A DNA stretch of 64,000 nucleotides from Planoprotostelium fungivorum. Taxonomy: Eukaryota > Evosea > Variosea > Cavosteliida > Cavosteliaceae. Made by a program: the position numbers and the translations under genes. Below are positions 33,724 to 44,683 of the stretch, piece by piece. How positions within the stretch are numbered: the stretch's first letter is position 1; each line of letters begins with the position of its first letter. The notes below the pieces were generated by a model. The model was not told the origin of the DNA. It made no database searches and was given only the letters and a program-made list of their open reading frames with translations. The stretch is taken from assembly GCA_003024175.1 (NCBI GenBank), contig MDYQ01000378.1, positions 42,470 through 106,469 of the forward strand, in the 5' to 3' direction.

Positions 33724-36629
33724 TCACCCCCATCTCATGATCGTCTTCTGTCCCTTCTTGTTCTGCTGTTGCTGCTGCTGTTGCAATTGATACGCCGCCC
33801 CCCATTCGTCTCCGTAGGGTTCGAAGGCCTCCGCCTTCTGTTCGACCTTGGGCTTTCCCTTGTTCTTCTTTTGCGTCGGCAGACTGGGGAAGTCGGTGGG
33901 GGCCATGGAGGGTGATACCATGCTGTGGCCTCCCCTCCATCCCGCACTCTCCCTCATCGCTCTCAGCATGTTGGCCTCGTCCTTTCACCTTCAGTCTCCT
34001 CCCTCTCTCTCCTCTCACCTGAGATACCGTCCCGATCTTTCGAGGTACGGTCTGGTTGGTGTCGTGCGTTGCGGGTTTGTGTCTGTCTTCTCTGTCCTTG
34101 TGTCTGTCTTCTCTGTCGTGTGTCGCCTGCGTGTTGTATACGATGGTGGGTTGTGGCTGCACCCTCCTCGATGGAGCGTTCGGTGTCGAAGTCTTTGCGA
34201 TCTTGCTGAAATCGATCTCCTTCTTGCTGGTCTTCATTTGTTTCTTCGGTCCCTCGCCCAGCTGTGGATAGACTCTCTCCTGCTCGTGTTACCTCCTTCA
34301 TCTCTTCTCTCTCACCAGTTGAGCGACTTTCTGCTTGATAAGAAACAGTTGCTTCTTCTTTCCAGAGTCGGGTAGTAACGAGACGACCTGAATGTGAGAG
34401 TCAATAGAATTCAGAGTCAAGAGTGTCGGTGTGAAACGAAGAAACACCTGGTCGAACAGATCGAATATCTGTTGCTTAGGGTAATCTGTTCTTCCAGAGA
34501 AGAAGGACATGAATCGATCGAAATATTGTTGTGGCGTCAGAGCATCCTTGAGCAGCTCTCCTGATATCCCCTTGAACTGGTTATATCCTCCCTCCCCCAG
34601 TATCGTCTTCAGCTTCTCGATCAAGTTCTTGTTGTTTCGCTTCAACTCCTCTTGGTCTACTTCCTCCTGCTCTTCTTTTCCATTGACGGGGGCGGCCGCC
34701 TGCTGTACCGTCGCTCTGTTTCTCTCTTCCGTCTGCTCGTGTGACCTTTCGTTCTCTTCTTCCGTTCTCTCACCTGATTGGCTCTTCCACGTTGGTTTCT
34801 GTCTTCTGGTTGTTTTCCTCTGTGGTTTCGATCTTCTGCTGGATCGTATTCGTTGAAGTTCCAATCGACTTTGAGTTGTCTCAGTTTCTTCTCTTCATTA
34901 CGACTCAGATTTCTCTCGTGAAGATGAGTCGAGATCTGATGGGGGTCATCAACATCATCATCATCGTGTCCTGTCCATCACCTCGTGAGTCTGAAGATCC
35001 AATGCGGTTCTGAAGACGATGAACTTCTGTTCCAGACATTTGACATCTGTTCCACGTCAACCTTCGCCCATCCTTTTTCTCACCTCTGCACAAGAAATGC
35101 TCTCGATCGAAATGTTTCTCCAAATTCTTATACTGATTGTAGTACTGGTACCGTATTCCATCTTTCTCACACAAGAAACACGTGTAGTGATTCTATTGGA
35201 ATGAGATGAATCAACCAATGGAGGTGACTCACCCTCTCGAGGTGCTCGTACAGCTGATCGTTGGAGAAGAAAGGCATGGACACGGGGGTCTGATCGGTGC
35301 CCCTTCCGGTGTAGCAGAACTGACAGACGGGATGACCGGATCCCTCATCAGTGTCCATGTCTCCCGTTCGGATGTGAGATTCTAAACTGCTCTGACTGTA
35401 CAAGTTTGTCTCGTGCGTGAACTTTTTCCTGTGGATGAGACACACTTGGCTGTCTCTTCTCAGCCTTCTTCATCGCATTTGAAACGCTCCCACCAGAAGA
35501 ATAGATTGTGAGAGGATTTGAGATGTTGCTCCAACTGTTGAATGGACTTGTGAGTGAGCTNGTGCGTGAACTTCTTCCTGTGGATGAGACACACTTGGCT
35601 GTCTCTTCTCAGCCTTCTTCATCGCATTTGAAACGCTCTCACCAGAAGAATAGATTGTGAGAGGATTTGAGATGTTGCTCCAACTGTTGAATGGACTTGT
35701 GAGTGAGCTGAGAGGGAACGGGAGGCAACAAGGTGACGTGGTTTCCGTTGTGGACACCCGGTGACTTCTGATCGTCATCCTTCTCACAGATGATGCATCT
35801 GAAGTCGAGAAGATGAGCGATCTGGGCTTGCAGCTCCTTCTCTTGTCGGGGTAGATACAAGTTCATCTGCTTCTCGAGGACGTAGTTGTCGTCTAAAATC
35901 AAATCTTCGTAATTGCTGTCTGCGGAGGTGATCACCACGTAGTCCAGACTGGTCTATCTTCGTGTCATTTGGGGAGTAGAGAACGGTGCTCACTTTGCAG
36001 ATGCAACAGTCTTTGTCACCAAAGAGTAATCTCAATCGGAGGGAGCACATGCAACAGACTTGACGGTGGTTGCATCTTCCGATGGCGTAGTATTTGAAGT
36101 CTTGTAGGACATTGCAACACACGAGACAACTCTCTTCTTCGTCCTGTACAGGGTCAGTGTCTATTGTTGATTTTCTGTTGATTGTTTCACCTCACTCACC
36201 GGTTCGGGTGCCTTCTTCTCTGTTGTGGATTCTTCTTTCGAAGCCTGTGGCTTGTCTCTCGTGTCCCCTCGGTTCTTCTTCTTCCCTCCTCTTTGGTTTC
36301 TCGACTTCTGTTGTTGCTGTCTCTGCGCTTGTTCTGTCTTCTGTTTTCCATCCTTCTCATCTGATTTCTTGTCGTCTTTCCCATTCAAGTAATAATCGAA
36401 TCTGCAGATGGGTCGATACGACTGACGCACTACATCCTCACCTGAAGCTCGTATTGTTCTGGTTCGAAGGTTTAGGAAATCCTGAAGCCTGTGTTGGATT
36501 GAAACCAGGTGGTGGATCCTGGGGACGAGCTAGACCTGGTGGTGGTCTCCTTCCCCTGCCAAAACTCTTCTGTTGATCGCTCTCCTCTCTCTGTCCTGAC
36601 CAATTTCCCTTACCATTGCTGTCCATCAT
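33724..36629 (-). CDS. ZNF598: ZNF598/Hel2-type E3 ubiquitin ligase
   Basis: ZNF598/Hel2 senses collided ribosomes and ubiquitinates 40S proteins, including eS10, to start quality control. A Gly/Pro/Arg-rich N-terminus (MDSNGKGNWSGQREESDQQK) and a Lys/Gln-rich basic stretch precede the C2HC-type RING, visible as SCLVCCNVLQDFKYYAIGRC, NHRQVCCMCSLRLRLLFGDK and DCCICKVSTVLYS. Zinc-finger segments follow: HVTLLPPVPSQLTHKSIQQL, CLIHRKKFTHETNLY, VCQFCYTGRGTDQTP and EKHFDREHFLC. The C-terminus has FSGRTDYPKQQIFDLFDQVF and a poly-Gln run near 33780. The gene is interrupted by an assembly gap at 35561 flanked by a duplicated 148-bp segment, so the stretch 35413-35709 needs to be collapsed before the exon structure makes sense. 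Divergent from PA2G4, 173 bp away. Confidence 0.93.
35413..35709. repeat. 148-bp duplication either side of a single N
   Basis: 35413-35560 and 35562-35709 are the same sequence apart from about two mismatches, with one N at 35561. It begins GTGCGTGAACTT and ends GAGTGAGCT in both copies. An unmerged contig overlap is the likely cause. Confidence 0.9.
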
Positions 36630-36802
36630 CGTGCGTGATGCTCGCGTACAAAGAATTGATGAAAAAAGGGAAAAAAATGGAATGTTCGGAACGGATTCGG
36701 AATTTCGATCGAGGATTACAAGAGGATCATCTGAAGTCGAGGAGAGAGCAATCCTCACTTGAGAAGAGAGTCACATCGTCCATCAACACAGAATCTACAG
36801 AC

Positions 36803-38169
36803 ATGTCCAAGAAAGACGATATGGAGGTCGATCAGACCGAGGAGAATCTGAAGAATGACATCTTTGCCAGCAAGGATGCTTACACTCGTTACACCAGTGC
36901 TGCCGCTATTGCCAACAGTGAGTCAGTTTTGAACGCATGTAGCAGATGATGACGATAGTGATCATGATGCGATCATGATCGAGGGAGAGAACTGAGAGGA
37001 ATATAGAGGTGTTGACCGAGGTCGTCAAGGCCTGCAAGGCTGGAGCTGTCATCTACGATATCACCTCCGCTGGAGATAAGATGATCAACGATGCCGCCAA
37101 CGCTTACTTTGGAAACAAGAAAATCGAGAGAGGAGTTGCTTTCCCCACTTGTGTCTCCGTCGACAACTGTCTCGGACATTACTCTCCCTTCCCCACCGAC
37201 AAGACCGCTCTCAAGGAGGGAGATCTCGTCAAGATGTGTGTCATCATCACTTTTTCTTTTCCACGTTTCTCATCGAACAAAGTGATCTGGGAGTCCACCT
37301 CGATGGTTACATCGCCGTCGTAGCCCACTCCTTGGTCGTCAACAATGGAACCGATGCCATCACCGGCAGAAAGGCTGACGTCATCTGCGCCGCTCACTAC
37401 GCCGCCGAGGCTGCCCACCGTCTCATCAAGGCCGGAAACAAGGTGAGAAGTACACTTTTGTGAGATATTGAAACGAGTAGAACACCCAAGTGACTGAGGC
37501 CATCGGTCAAGTGGCCAAGGCATTCAACGTGAACCCCATGGAGGGAGTTCTGTCCCACCAACTGAAGAGACACGTCATCGATGGCAACAACGTCATCATG
37601 TCCAAGCCCCTCCCCGATCAGAAGGCTGAGGAGTTCACCTTCGAGGAGGGACAAGTCTACGCCGTGGACATTGTGATGAGCACGGGAGAGGGTAAATCAA
37701 GAGAGAGGGAGGTCAGAACCACCATCTTCAAGAGATCCGTAGAGAACCAGTACCAACTGAAGATGGCTGCATCTCGTTACCTCTACAACGAGGTCGTCCA
37801 CAAGTCTGCCACTCTTCCCTTCTCACTGGCTGGTATCCCAGACCAAGGAAAGGCCAAGATGGGAATCACTGAGCTCGCAAAGCACGAGCTCGTGCTGCCT
37901 TACCCCGTTTTATTCGAGAAGGCTGGAGAGGTGAGGAGAGAGAGAGAAGATGGAGCTGACGTGGACAGTACGTCGCACAGTACAAGTTTGTCGTGGCCAT
38001 CATGAAGAGCAGCACGAACAAGCTGACCGGACACGCCATGCCTCTGGTTACGTCGGAGAACAAGATCACGGACCAGGCTCTGTTAGATTTACTGGCCCAG
38101 CCCGTTGGAAAGAAGAAGAAGGGCGCTGCCGCACCCGCTCAAGACACCAACGCGATGGATACCAACTAA
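36803..38169 (+). CDS. PA2G4: PA2G4/EBP1, methionine-aminopeptidase-like ribosome factor
   Basis: EBP1 has the M24 aminopeptidase fold but is not a peptidase; it binds ribosomes at the tunnel exit and is linked to growth control. The start [20 protein letters not shown] matches the usual acidic leader; the frame is open upstream but that extension has no family resemblance. Segments seen: [40 protein letters not shown] (joined across an intron at about 37237-37289), [37 protein letters not shown] and [15 protein letters not shown]. The C-terminus holds the lysine-rich [12 protein letters not shown] typical of EBP1. Six exons, about 390 residues. Confidence 0.97.
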
Positions 38170-38308
38170 CTTTATAAAAGAAGAATCGAGAGGTGATCTC
38201 TGCATCGTGATGTGTCGGGAGATTCTATGTGGAGTGGTGTCGTGATTTGTCGTTACAAACCAGCCGAAATGATCGTGTACCATTACAACACGGCAAATTT
38301 CAGAGGAC

Positions 38309-40524
38309 ATGCCAATGATGAGGTCACACCTACTAATCATCTTCTGTTGTCTATGTTCGTCCATCGCTTTGGAGTTGGACCAACCTTACCGTGATTTCCA
38401 GGTGGGCCATCGCCCTCGATTTGTAACTCAAGTGGATCAGGTCAAAGTACCACCTCTCACCTCGAGCGAAGATGTTCCTGAAGTGTGCATAGTCACACTG
38501 CTGTCTGAGCATCCATTCAGAGATGGACAATCAGCTCTCTTCGATTATTCACCTCCCACCACCTGCAGCCCCAGCACGTCCTTCTCTCGCATCCAATTGA
38601 ATATCACAGCCACTGTTAACGGCACTCAATACGACAGACTAGGTCTCGTCTTCTTACATGACGTGGAGATCTGGCGTTACTCTTCTTCTGAACCGACAAA
38701 GAAGGGAATCATCTGGTCCACCATCAAGGTCGAGATTCTTCTACCTCACTTCTGATGTTCCACAGGATGTCACTCGTTATCGAGCTCTCTTCTCACAGGT
38801 GAAATCTACCTCCTCGTTCAAAACTGATGACCTTCGCAGGAAGGCAAGATGAATGTGCTGCTGGGTAACGTCGTCGAGGGTCCGTACAATGGCATCTTCC
38901 GCGTCACCGTCACTGCCACCTTCTTTCCTGAGACAGACGAAGAGGTACCCTCCATCTTCCAACCGACTCCTCACCTGTTCCACCAGGTCAGAACACCTGA
39001 TGTCTTCCTTCCCCTCTCTGGTCCTGGAGGTAATGCGTTGTCGGTGGGTTCAAACTCGGTTCCTGCGAGCCAGATGTTGACTGTCCCTCGCAATGCCCTC
39101 TCTGCCTGGATGGAGATCTATGCATCTGGAAATGGAAACGAAGAATTCTGGTACACGAACGTCATCGACGCCGTTGCTCCCACCTTCCAATCCATAGGAA
39201 GAGGTCCCTTCAGGTGAAGTCATCACCCTCCTCTCTCCACGTCTATTCACCCCAACAGGGAAGTACAGTTGTACATTGACGGTCAATTGGCGGGAACGGT
39301 ATTCCCCTACGCCGTCATCTACACCGGAGGAATCAACCCCCTCCTGTGGCGTCCATCGGCTTCTTACGGCAGCTACGATCAGGTGTGACATCTTCTTCCA
39401 CCCAACTGAACGACGACAGCCCACCTACTACATCGATGTGACTCCCTTCCTGGGTACTCTGACTGACGATGCCCCCCACAACTTCACCCTCACTGTCCGT
39501 GGAATGGGACAAAACTCATCCATCGATGACAATTGGTTTCTCACGGGCAACCTTCAAGTCTACTTGAGGTACAGATCGTTTCGTTCGTTCTATTCTAAAG
39601 AAGACTAGTTCGTGTGAAGAGAGGACAACGGGAGAGATGAAAGAATATGAACCGGGACCGGACACATTGACACCCGAAGTTTTGTACAGATTTCAAAACA
39701 ACAAGACTGCCGCCTCGGTGCGTGTGGCGACAACGAGGAGTCTCTCTATCTCCGCAGAGGTATCGTACATGCTATATGATATACCGCTCATTCGTTCAGA
39801 TCACCAGCTGTGGAAACACCGTAGAAGTTCGTTACGAACAGTATTCAGAGTACACAAACTTTATGACCATATCCAACATGGGGAACAATCAGGTGATCGT
39901 TGTAGATCAAATAGTCGACTGACACAGGCAGTACGTGGATCAGTTGACCTTCTCGAAGATCAGATCGACACACGGAGGCAAGATGGTGAGGAGAGAGAGA
40001 GAAAGGGAGTTGAAGGAGAGCAGGTGTACAGGGGTGATTTCGTCTATCCCATCACGGTCAACACTTCATACATCTCGTACGGAGGAAACAACGGAACCAT
40101 CTTGGCCATCGTCAATCATGGAATGAACAGTCAGAGTAACTTACCTATGACGGAGGAACAAGTGGAGATCGTCTTCCAGCAGGATGGCAACGGAAGGTGA
40201 GGCGACGGCTGATGATCGTGACAAGTGCATTCATTGATACGATTTCGTTTGAGAGATTGAACGATAAACAGTTTCACACTACAGAATGGAATCGGAGTCA
40301 GCGGCACGGGAGGACAGAACTTGGTGTTCGTCTACAGGGACAGTAATGAGAGGAGCTACTCGAGATATTTGGAGGTGGAACAGAACAAGATCAAGTCGGA
40401 CCTTGCTTTCGGTACCTTGAAAGACATCCCTTCTGGTTTCTCTCCACAAGAAGTGGACGAGAGTGATTCCCGTCCCTTCTCCTCGTTCACACCCAGATTC
40501 ATCAGGGGAGACCTTAGACCTTGA
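38309..40524 (+). CDS. Peptide-N4-(N-acetyl-glucosaminyl)asparagine amidase A-like protein
   Basis: PNGase A removes N-glycans from glycopeptides in the secretory pathway or outside the cell. The start MPMMRSHLLIIFCCLCSSIA is a clear signal peptide. The family body follows: RLGLVFLHDVEIWRYSSSEP, SQEGKMNVLLGNVV after a short intron, YNGIFRVTVTATFFPETDEE, then FREVQLYIDGQLAGTVFPYA, VIYTGGINPLLWRPSASYGS and YYIDVTPFLGTL. Many potential N-glycosylation sites (for example NITATVNGT) agree with secretion. About nine exons; the last part (39640-40524) is less conserved and its joins are less sure. Ends 22 bp before the stop of a convergent gene. Confidence 0.88.
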
Positions 40525-40546
40525 ATGACCAATTGAATACATCTTT

Positions 40547-40990
40547 ATCAGACTGTGTTCAGCGTGTCCTTTTTCTCCAGACGACCAGGATCTCTCTCCT
40601 CCTCTTGTTTCATCTCTTTTGCAGTCTTCTCTCCTCCCTTGCTCATGTTCTTTACGTTCTGCTCTCCCGGGTAATTGTAGAAGCTCTTCTGTTGGGGAAT
40701 GTTTCAGTTCAATGCCAACTGATGAGAGACATTCACCTTGTCTTGTGCAGCGCCTTCGGCCTCCTTGGACATCTCATTGTACTTCTCGACAGTCTCCTTT
40801 TTCATTTCACCATCTTTTCCTGGTTCAAAGATGGGCGCACCTCTACTGATGGTGTTAAATCTCACAGGTGCTCTCTATCTCGAGTCAATCGTGATGAGCG
40901 AGCGGATGTATGTACCTTGATATTTACAGGTCGAGGTAGAGCAGTGATCTTTGTGCGAAATTGTATGATCTGGGCGCAGCGTAGTGACAT
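40547..40990 (-). CDS. Small basic protein with a mitochondrial presequence
   Basis: Three exons join cleanly (41-nt and 48-nt introns) into a 117-residue protein. The start MSLRCAQIIQFRTKITALPR is rich in Arg, Ile and Leu and free of acids, so mitochondrial import is likely. It is followed by a charged, probably helical and disordered, mature part with GAPIFEPGKDGEMKKETVEK and NMSKGGEKTAKEMKQEEERD. The length and composition resemble small disordered mitochondrial or stress proteins of the IATP-inhibitor or LEA kind, but I cannot assign a family. The ATG at 40990 is the only one that gives a leader. Confidence 0.7.
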
Positions 40991-41526
40991 GTTCGTTCGT
41001 GTTTGAAATGGCTCCTGTGTCTTCGCGTGTGTTGAAAATTGAACGAGATTTCAGAAACTACAACGTGTATGCGGAGAATGTGAATGGCCCAAAACTCCCT
41101 CGCTCTGGAGAGAATCATTGACACAGCAGTGGCAATCTCTTTCACATTCATTCCATACGTTTGTCGAGTTCCGTTCTGAATTCAACGGTAGTTCGATGTA
41201 CACTTCATCTTTGGGAGTGGATAACCAGCATAGTCTCTACAGGGTGAAATGTACCGATAGATGATCAGCCAAACTGTAAATGTCGAGGGAGGAGTAGATA
41301 ATGTGCGGCCCAAGCGATTATTTACCTTTTTTAAAAAAGGGCGTTAAGAAGACGAGTATTCATGGTGATATTGCGTTATCGTACCGCGTGCTAAAGAAAG
41401 GTAGTGTTGCTGATTTACGAACCGAGTCCGAGCCCGAGCCGAGTCGGCACGCAAGGTCACGCTCTTGTCGGAGAAATAGCCGGAAAAACCTCGGGAAGGG
41501 AAAAGAAGGAGAGAGGAGACACGGAC
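40991..41526. promoter_or_regulatory. Divergent region upstream of P450 reductase
   Basis: About 535 bp between two start codons on opposite strands. It contains a short T/A-rich palindromic CCTTTTTTAAAAAAGG at about 41326-41341. Other open frames here show no family resemblance. Confidence 0.45.
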
Positions 41527-44202
41527 ATGGAGTTTGGATCTTTTAACAACGTAGCCTCTGCTCTCTTGTTGGGGGGAGTGACAGTGGCTCTATCTTATTA
41601 TTGGTTCTATGCAAACCAGACTTCTACCGTCAAGCCCACTCTGACCAGTAGTAATGTCACAAATAAGACAAAGGCTGCGACGCCAGTGAAGAAGGCAACA
41701 CCACCAGTGAAGAAACAGAAAACTTCCGATGTGAGAGGCTAGTCCATTGCATTACAGATGATATAACGAAATCAGGGCCCATCTGTGAAGATTCTATTTG
41801 GTTCTCAGACGGGAACGGCCGAAGAGTTTTCTCGCAAATTGAAGACGGAAGGACAGGCGCTCGGTTTGGACACTGAACTGTGCGACATGGAGAATTACAA
41901 GATTGTGTGTAGCTTCATCTCTGTCTTATGTGCTGATCTCTGTGCAGGAAGATCTGAAGGATGAAAAGATGCTCATCTTCGTCGTAGCTACATACGGTGA
42001 AGGTGAGTCTGAAGACAGAGGAAGTGGGAGGTAACAGACGTACCAGGTGAACCTACAGATAACGCCAAGGACTTTTTGGAAGATGCAAAGAGGGAAGATC
42101 ACCCCGACGACCTTCTCTCCAAAGTGAATTTCACGGTGAGAAATTTGCTGCCATCATACATCAGTACATGTGTGAAATACATACATTCTTACAACACTGA
42201 GAAAAGACATTCGAAACGTGAAAAGATACAGAGGCTGAACGGAAACAGGTCTTTGGATTGGGAAATAAGACGTACGAGCATTACAACTGGATGGCGAGAC
42301 AGATCGACTCTGCGATGGAGAAATTAGGAGGCGAGTGAAACGATAGAGGAGGGAAGGTAACAAGAGAAAAGGAAAGAGAGCGTATGTCAAGGGAGAGGGT
42401 GACGATGACTCTTCTCTCGAGGATGATTTCGCCGCTTGGAAGAAGGATCTGTGGGCACCCATCTGCTCTGCACTGGGTGTCAAAGTGGACACTTCCTCTT
42501 TAGGTCAAAAGTGAGTCCATCCATCTCTGTGTCATCGATAGAGACTGGAAGATTCGTCTCACCATGTCCATTTCAACTGAGGAGAGAGATTGATCCCATC
42601 AGTGTGTCAAGGAGATTCACCATAGAAATGCACGAGGCCGATTCGAAAGACAGTTACATCGCAGAGAGAAAGAGAGATAAGCACATCGTCAAGAAGCCAA
42701 ACAGCGACAGGTGACACAACAGAAGGAGAGAAAAGAACTGAGACGAACAGAACATACGACGTGAAGAACCCTTACATGGGAAGGATCAGAGAGAACAGAG
42801 AGCTCCACACGGAGAAGTCAGATCGATCTTGTAGACACATCGAGATTGAGATCTCCAAGGAGCTGGCCTACGAACCAGGAGACCACATTGGAATCTACTC
42901 TGAGAACGATGACAACATCGTGGAGCAAGCTTGCAAGAGACTGAACCTGAAGAAAGAGCAAGCCTTCACCATCCGAGAAGAAGGGAAGATCGTCCTCGGA
43001 CCCATCACCTTGGAGCAAGTTCTCAAGCAGTGGTGTGATCTCACTAACATCCCCAGAAAGTCTTTCCTCCAGGTGATTTCTCTCTTTCTTTTCTCTCTCT
43101 CTTCTATCTCCTCTCTATTTCCTCTATCTCCTCTCTCCTCTATTTCCTCTCTCTCTTCTCTCTCCTCTATTTCCTCTCTATTTCCTCTCTCTCTTCTCTC
43201 TCTCTTCTCTCTCTCTTTCATCAGCTGATGTCCACAGGTGATGAGCTTGTATGCTAAATCCGAGGAGGAGAAGAAGGAGCTGCAGAGACTGTCTGATGAC
43301 TCTCAGCCCCAGCCCTACGGTGATTTCATCAAGGACAACCACAGGAGCATCCTCGAAGTGCTGGACTACTTCAAGAGCGTTCAGATGCCCCTAGATCACT
43401 TCTTAGAGGCCGTCCCCAGGCTCCCTGCCAGATACTACAGCATCTCCTCTTCCCTCAGAGCCAATCCCAACTCCGTCCACGTCACAGCAGCCGTAGTTCA
43501 CTTCACATCACCCACAGGGAGAGAACACTACGGTGAGTCCAATCAGAGAGGAGAGTCTGACGAGGGCAGGTGTGTGCTCCAACTGGTTGGCGAAACAGAC
43601 GGTGAAGGAGGGAAGATATCCAGAAGTGCCCGTATTTATTCAAAAGGCCAACTTCCACTTGCCAAAGGACAAGAACACACCCATCATCATGATCGGACCC
43701 GGCACGGGGCTGGCTCCTTTCAGAGGTTTCATCCAAGACCGAATGGCCGACACTGAACGTGAGGAAGAATCTCCTTCTCCTCTCACCCCAACAGAGGTGG
43801 CTGAGAGTCTCTTGTTCTTCGGTTGCAGAGGCTCACAGGTGGATTACATCTATCGAGAGGAGCTGGAAGAGGCACAGAGGAGGGGAGTCATACAGCTGCA
43901 CGTGGCTTTCTCGAGGGAGGATCCCAACAGGAAGCACTACGTCCAGCATCTCATCGAGGACAAGGCGGAGGAGGTCTTCAAGGCCATCTACGAGAAGAAG
44001 GGCATCGTCTACATCTGCGGGTGAGTCATGGGAGAGGGAGAGAACTGAAGAGAGAAGGGATGCTCGCTATATGGCTAAGGACGTGCACAACTGCCTGGTT
44101 GGAATCCTGTCGAAGCACGGGAACATGAGCCAAGAGGATGCGGAAGTCTACACGCAGAACATGCAGAGCGGTGGTAGATATCTATCGGACACCTGGTTTT
44201 GA
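41527..44202 (+). CDS. POR: NADPH-cytochrome P450 reductase
   Basis: Transfers electrons from NADPH through FAD and FMN to cytochromes P450 at the ER membrane. [20 protein letters not shown] begins a single N-terminal anchor helix ending YYWFYA. A Lys/Pro/Thr linker leads to the FMN domain: [38 protein letters not shown], then [19 protein letters not shown] after an intron. FAD-binding elements are [10 protein letters not shown] and the connecting segment with [14 protein letters not shown]. The NADPH site reads [19 protein letters not shown], then FFGCRGS. The protein ends YLSDTWF; the penultimate Trp is the residue that normally stacks on the flavin. About ten exons; one intron (43074-43237) is a long CT-rich microsatellite. 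Confidence 0.96.
43074..43237 (+). repeat. CT-rich microsatellite intron in the P450 reductase gene
   Basis: A 164-nt intron made largely of CTCTCTTCTATTTCCTCTC-type units, three times longer than its neighbours. Confidence 0.8.
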
Positions 44203-44205
44203 TCG

Positions 44206-44211
44206 AATAAA
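44206..44211 (+). terminator. Polyadenylation signal AATAAA of P450 reductase
   Basis: AATAAA lies between the P450 reductase stop (44200-44202) and the stop of mL52 on the other strand (44220-44222), so cleavage must fall inside the convergent gene. Confidence 0.65.
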
Positions 44212-44219
44212 TTTATCTC

Positions 44220-44583
44220 TCAGTAGAATTGTTGGACGTTTCCTATCTTGATATCCTCCTCCATCTCCTTGAGCAATCTCTGAGCTCTCTCGATCTCACG
44301 CTTGTCAACACGATACATCTTCAGTGTCTCAGCGGAGACTGGTCCTGGCTTTCCATCTGAAATTGGGATCAGTCTGAATCACCCAGACATTTCACTCACC
44401 AGCAGCATATGAGAAGTCTGGGTTTTCTCTCAATGTTCCTCTTTTGTTTCCACTCCTGTCCAATCCCCTCTCAAGTCTCCATTTCTGTCCTGCTGGCTTC
44501 GGTGTGGTAGAGGAGAATGTCCTTGTATTCGATTTGCCAAAGTTGAAGTTTGGCTTCAAAGCACTCCGCAGGAGAGAAGACAT
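44220..44583 (-). CDS. MRPL52: Mitochondrial large-subunit ribosomal protein mL52
   Basis: A component of the mitoribosome large subunit. Two exons joined by a 43-nt intron give about 106 residues. The presequence is MSSLLRSALKPNFNFGKSNT with further Arg/Ser/Thr. The mature part has QKWRLERGLDRSGNKRGTL, then ENPDFSYAADGKPGP across the splice. The pattern QWRL-x-GL ... G-L-x-x-x-PD-x-SYADG-P-P is the mL52 signature, and the C-terminal RAQRLLKEMEEDI helix also fits. Its stop codon is only 17 bp from that of P450 reductase. Confidence 0.8.
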
Positions 44584-44683
44584 TGCTCTTGTGATGTGAT
44601 GTGATGTGATGTTAGGGACAGATCTACAACGGATGATTTTCTCATATTTATTCGAAAGATTACAACGCGGGCTTCAAGCCAGA

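Noticed and set aside
36509-36802. In-frame N-terminal extension of PA2G4
   Set aside because: The extension has no family resemblance and overlaps the divergent ZNF598 start region; the ATG at 36803 gives the usual PA2G4 leader.
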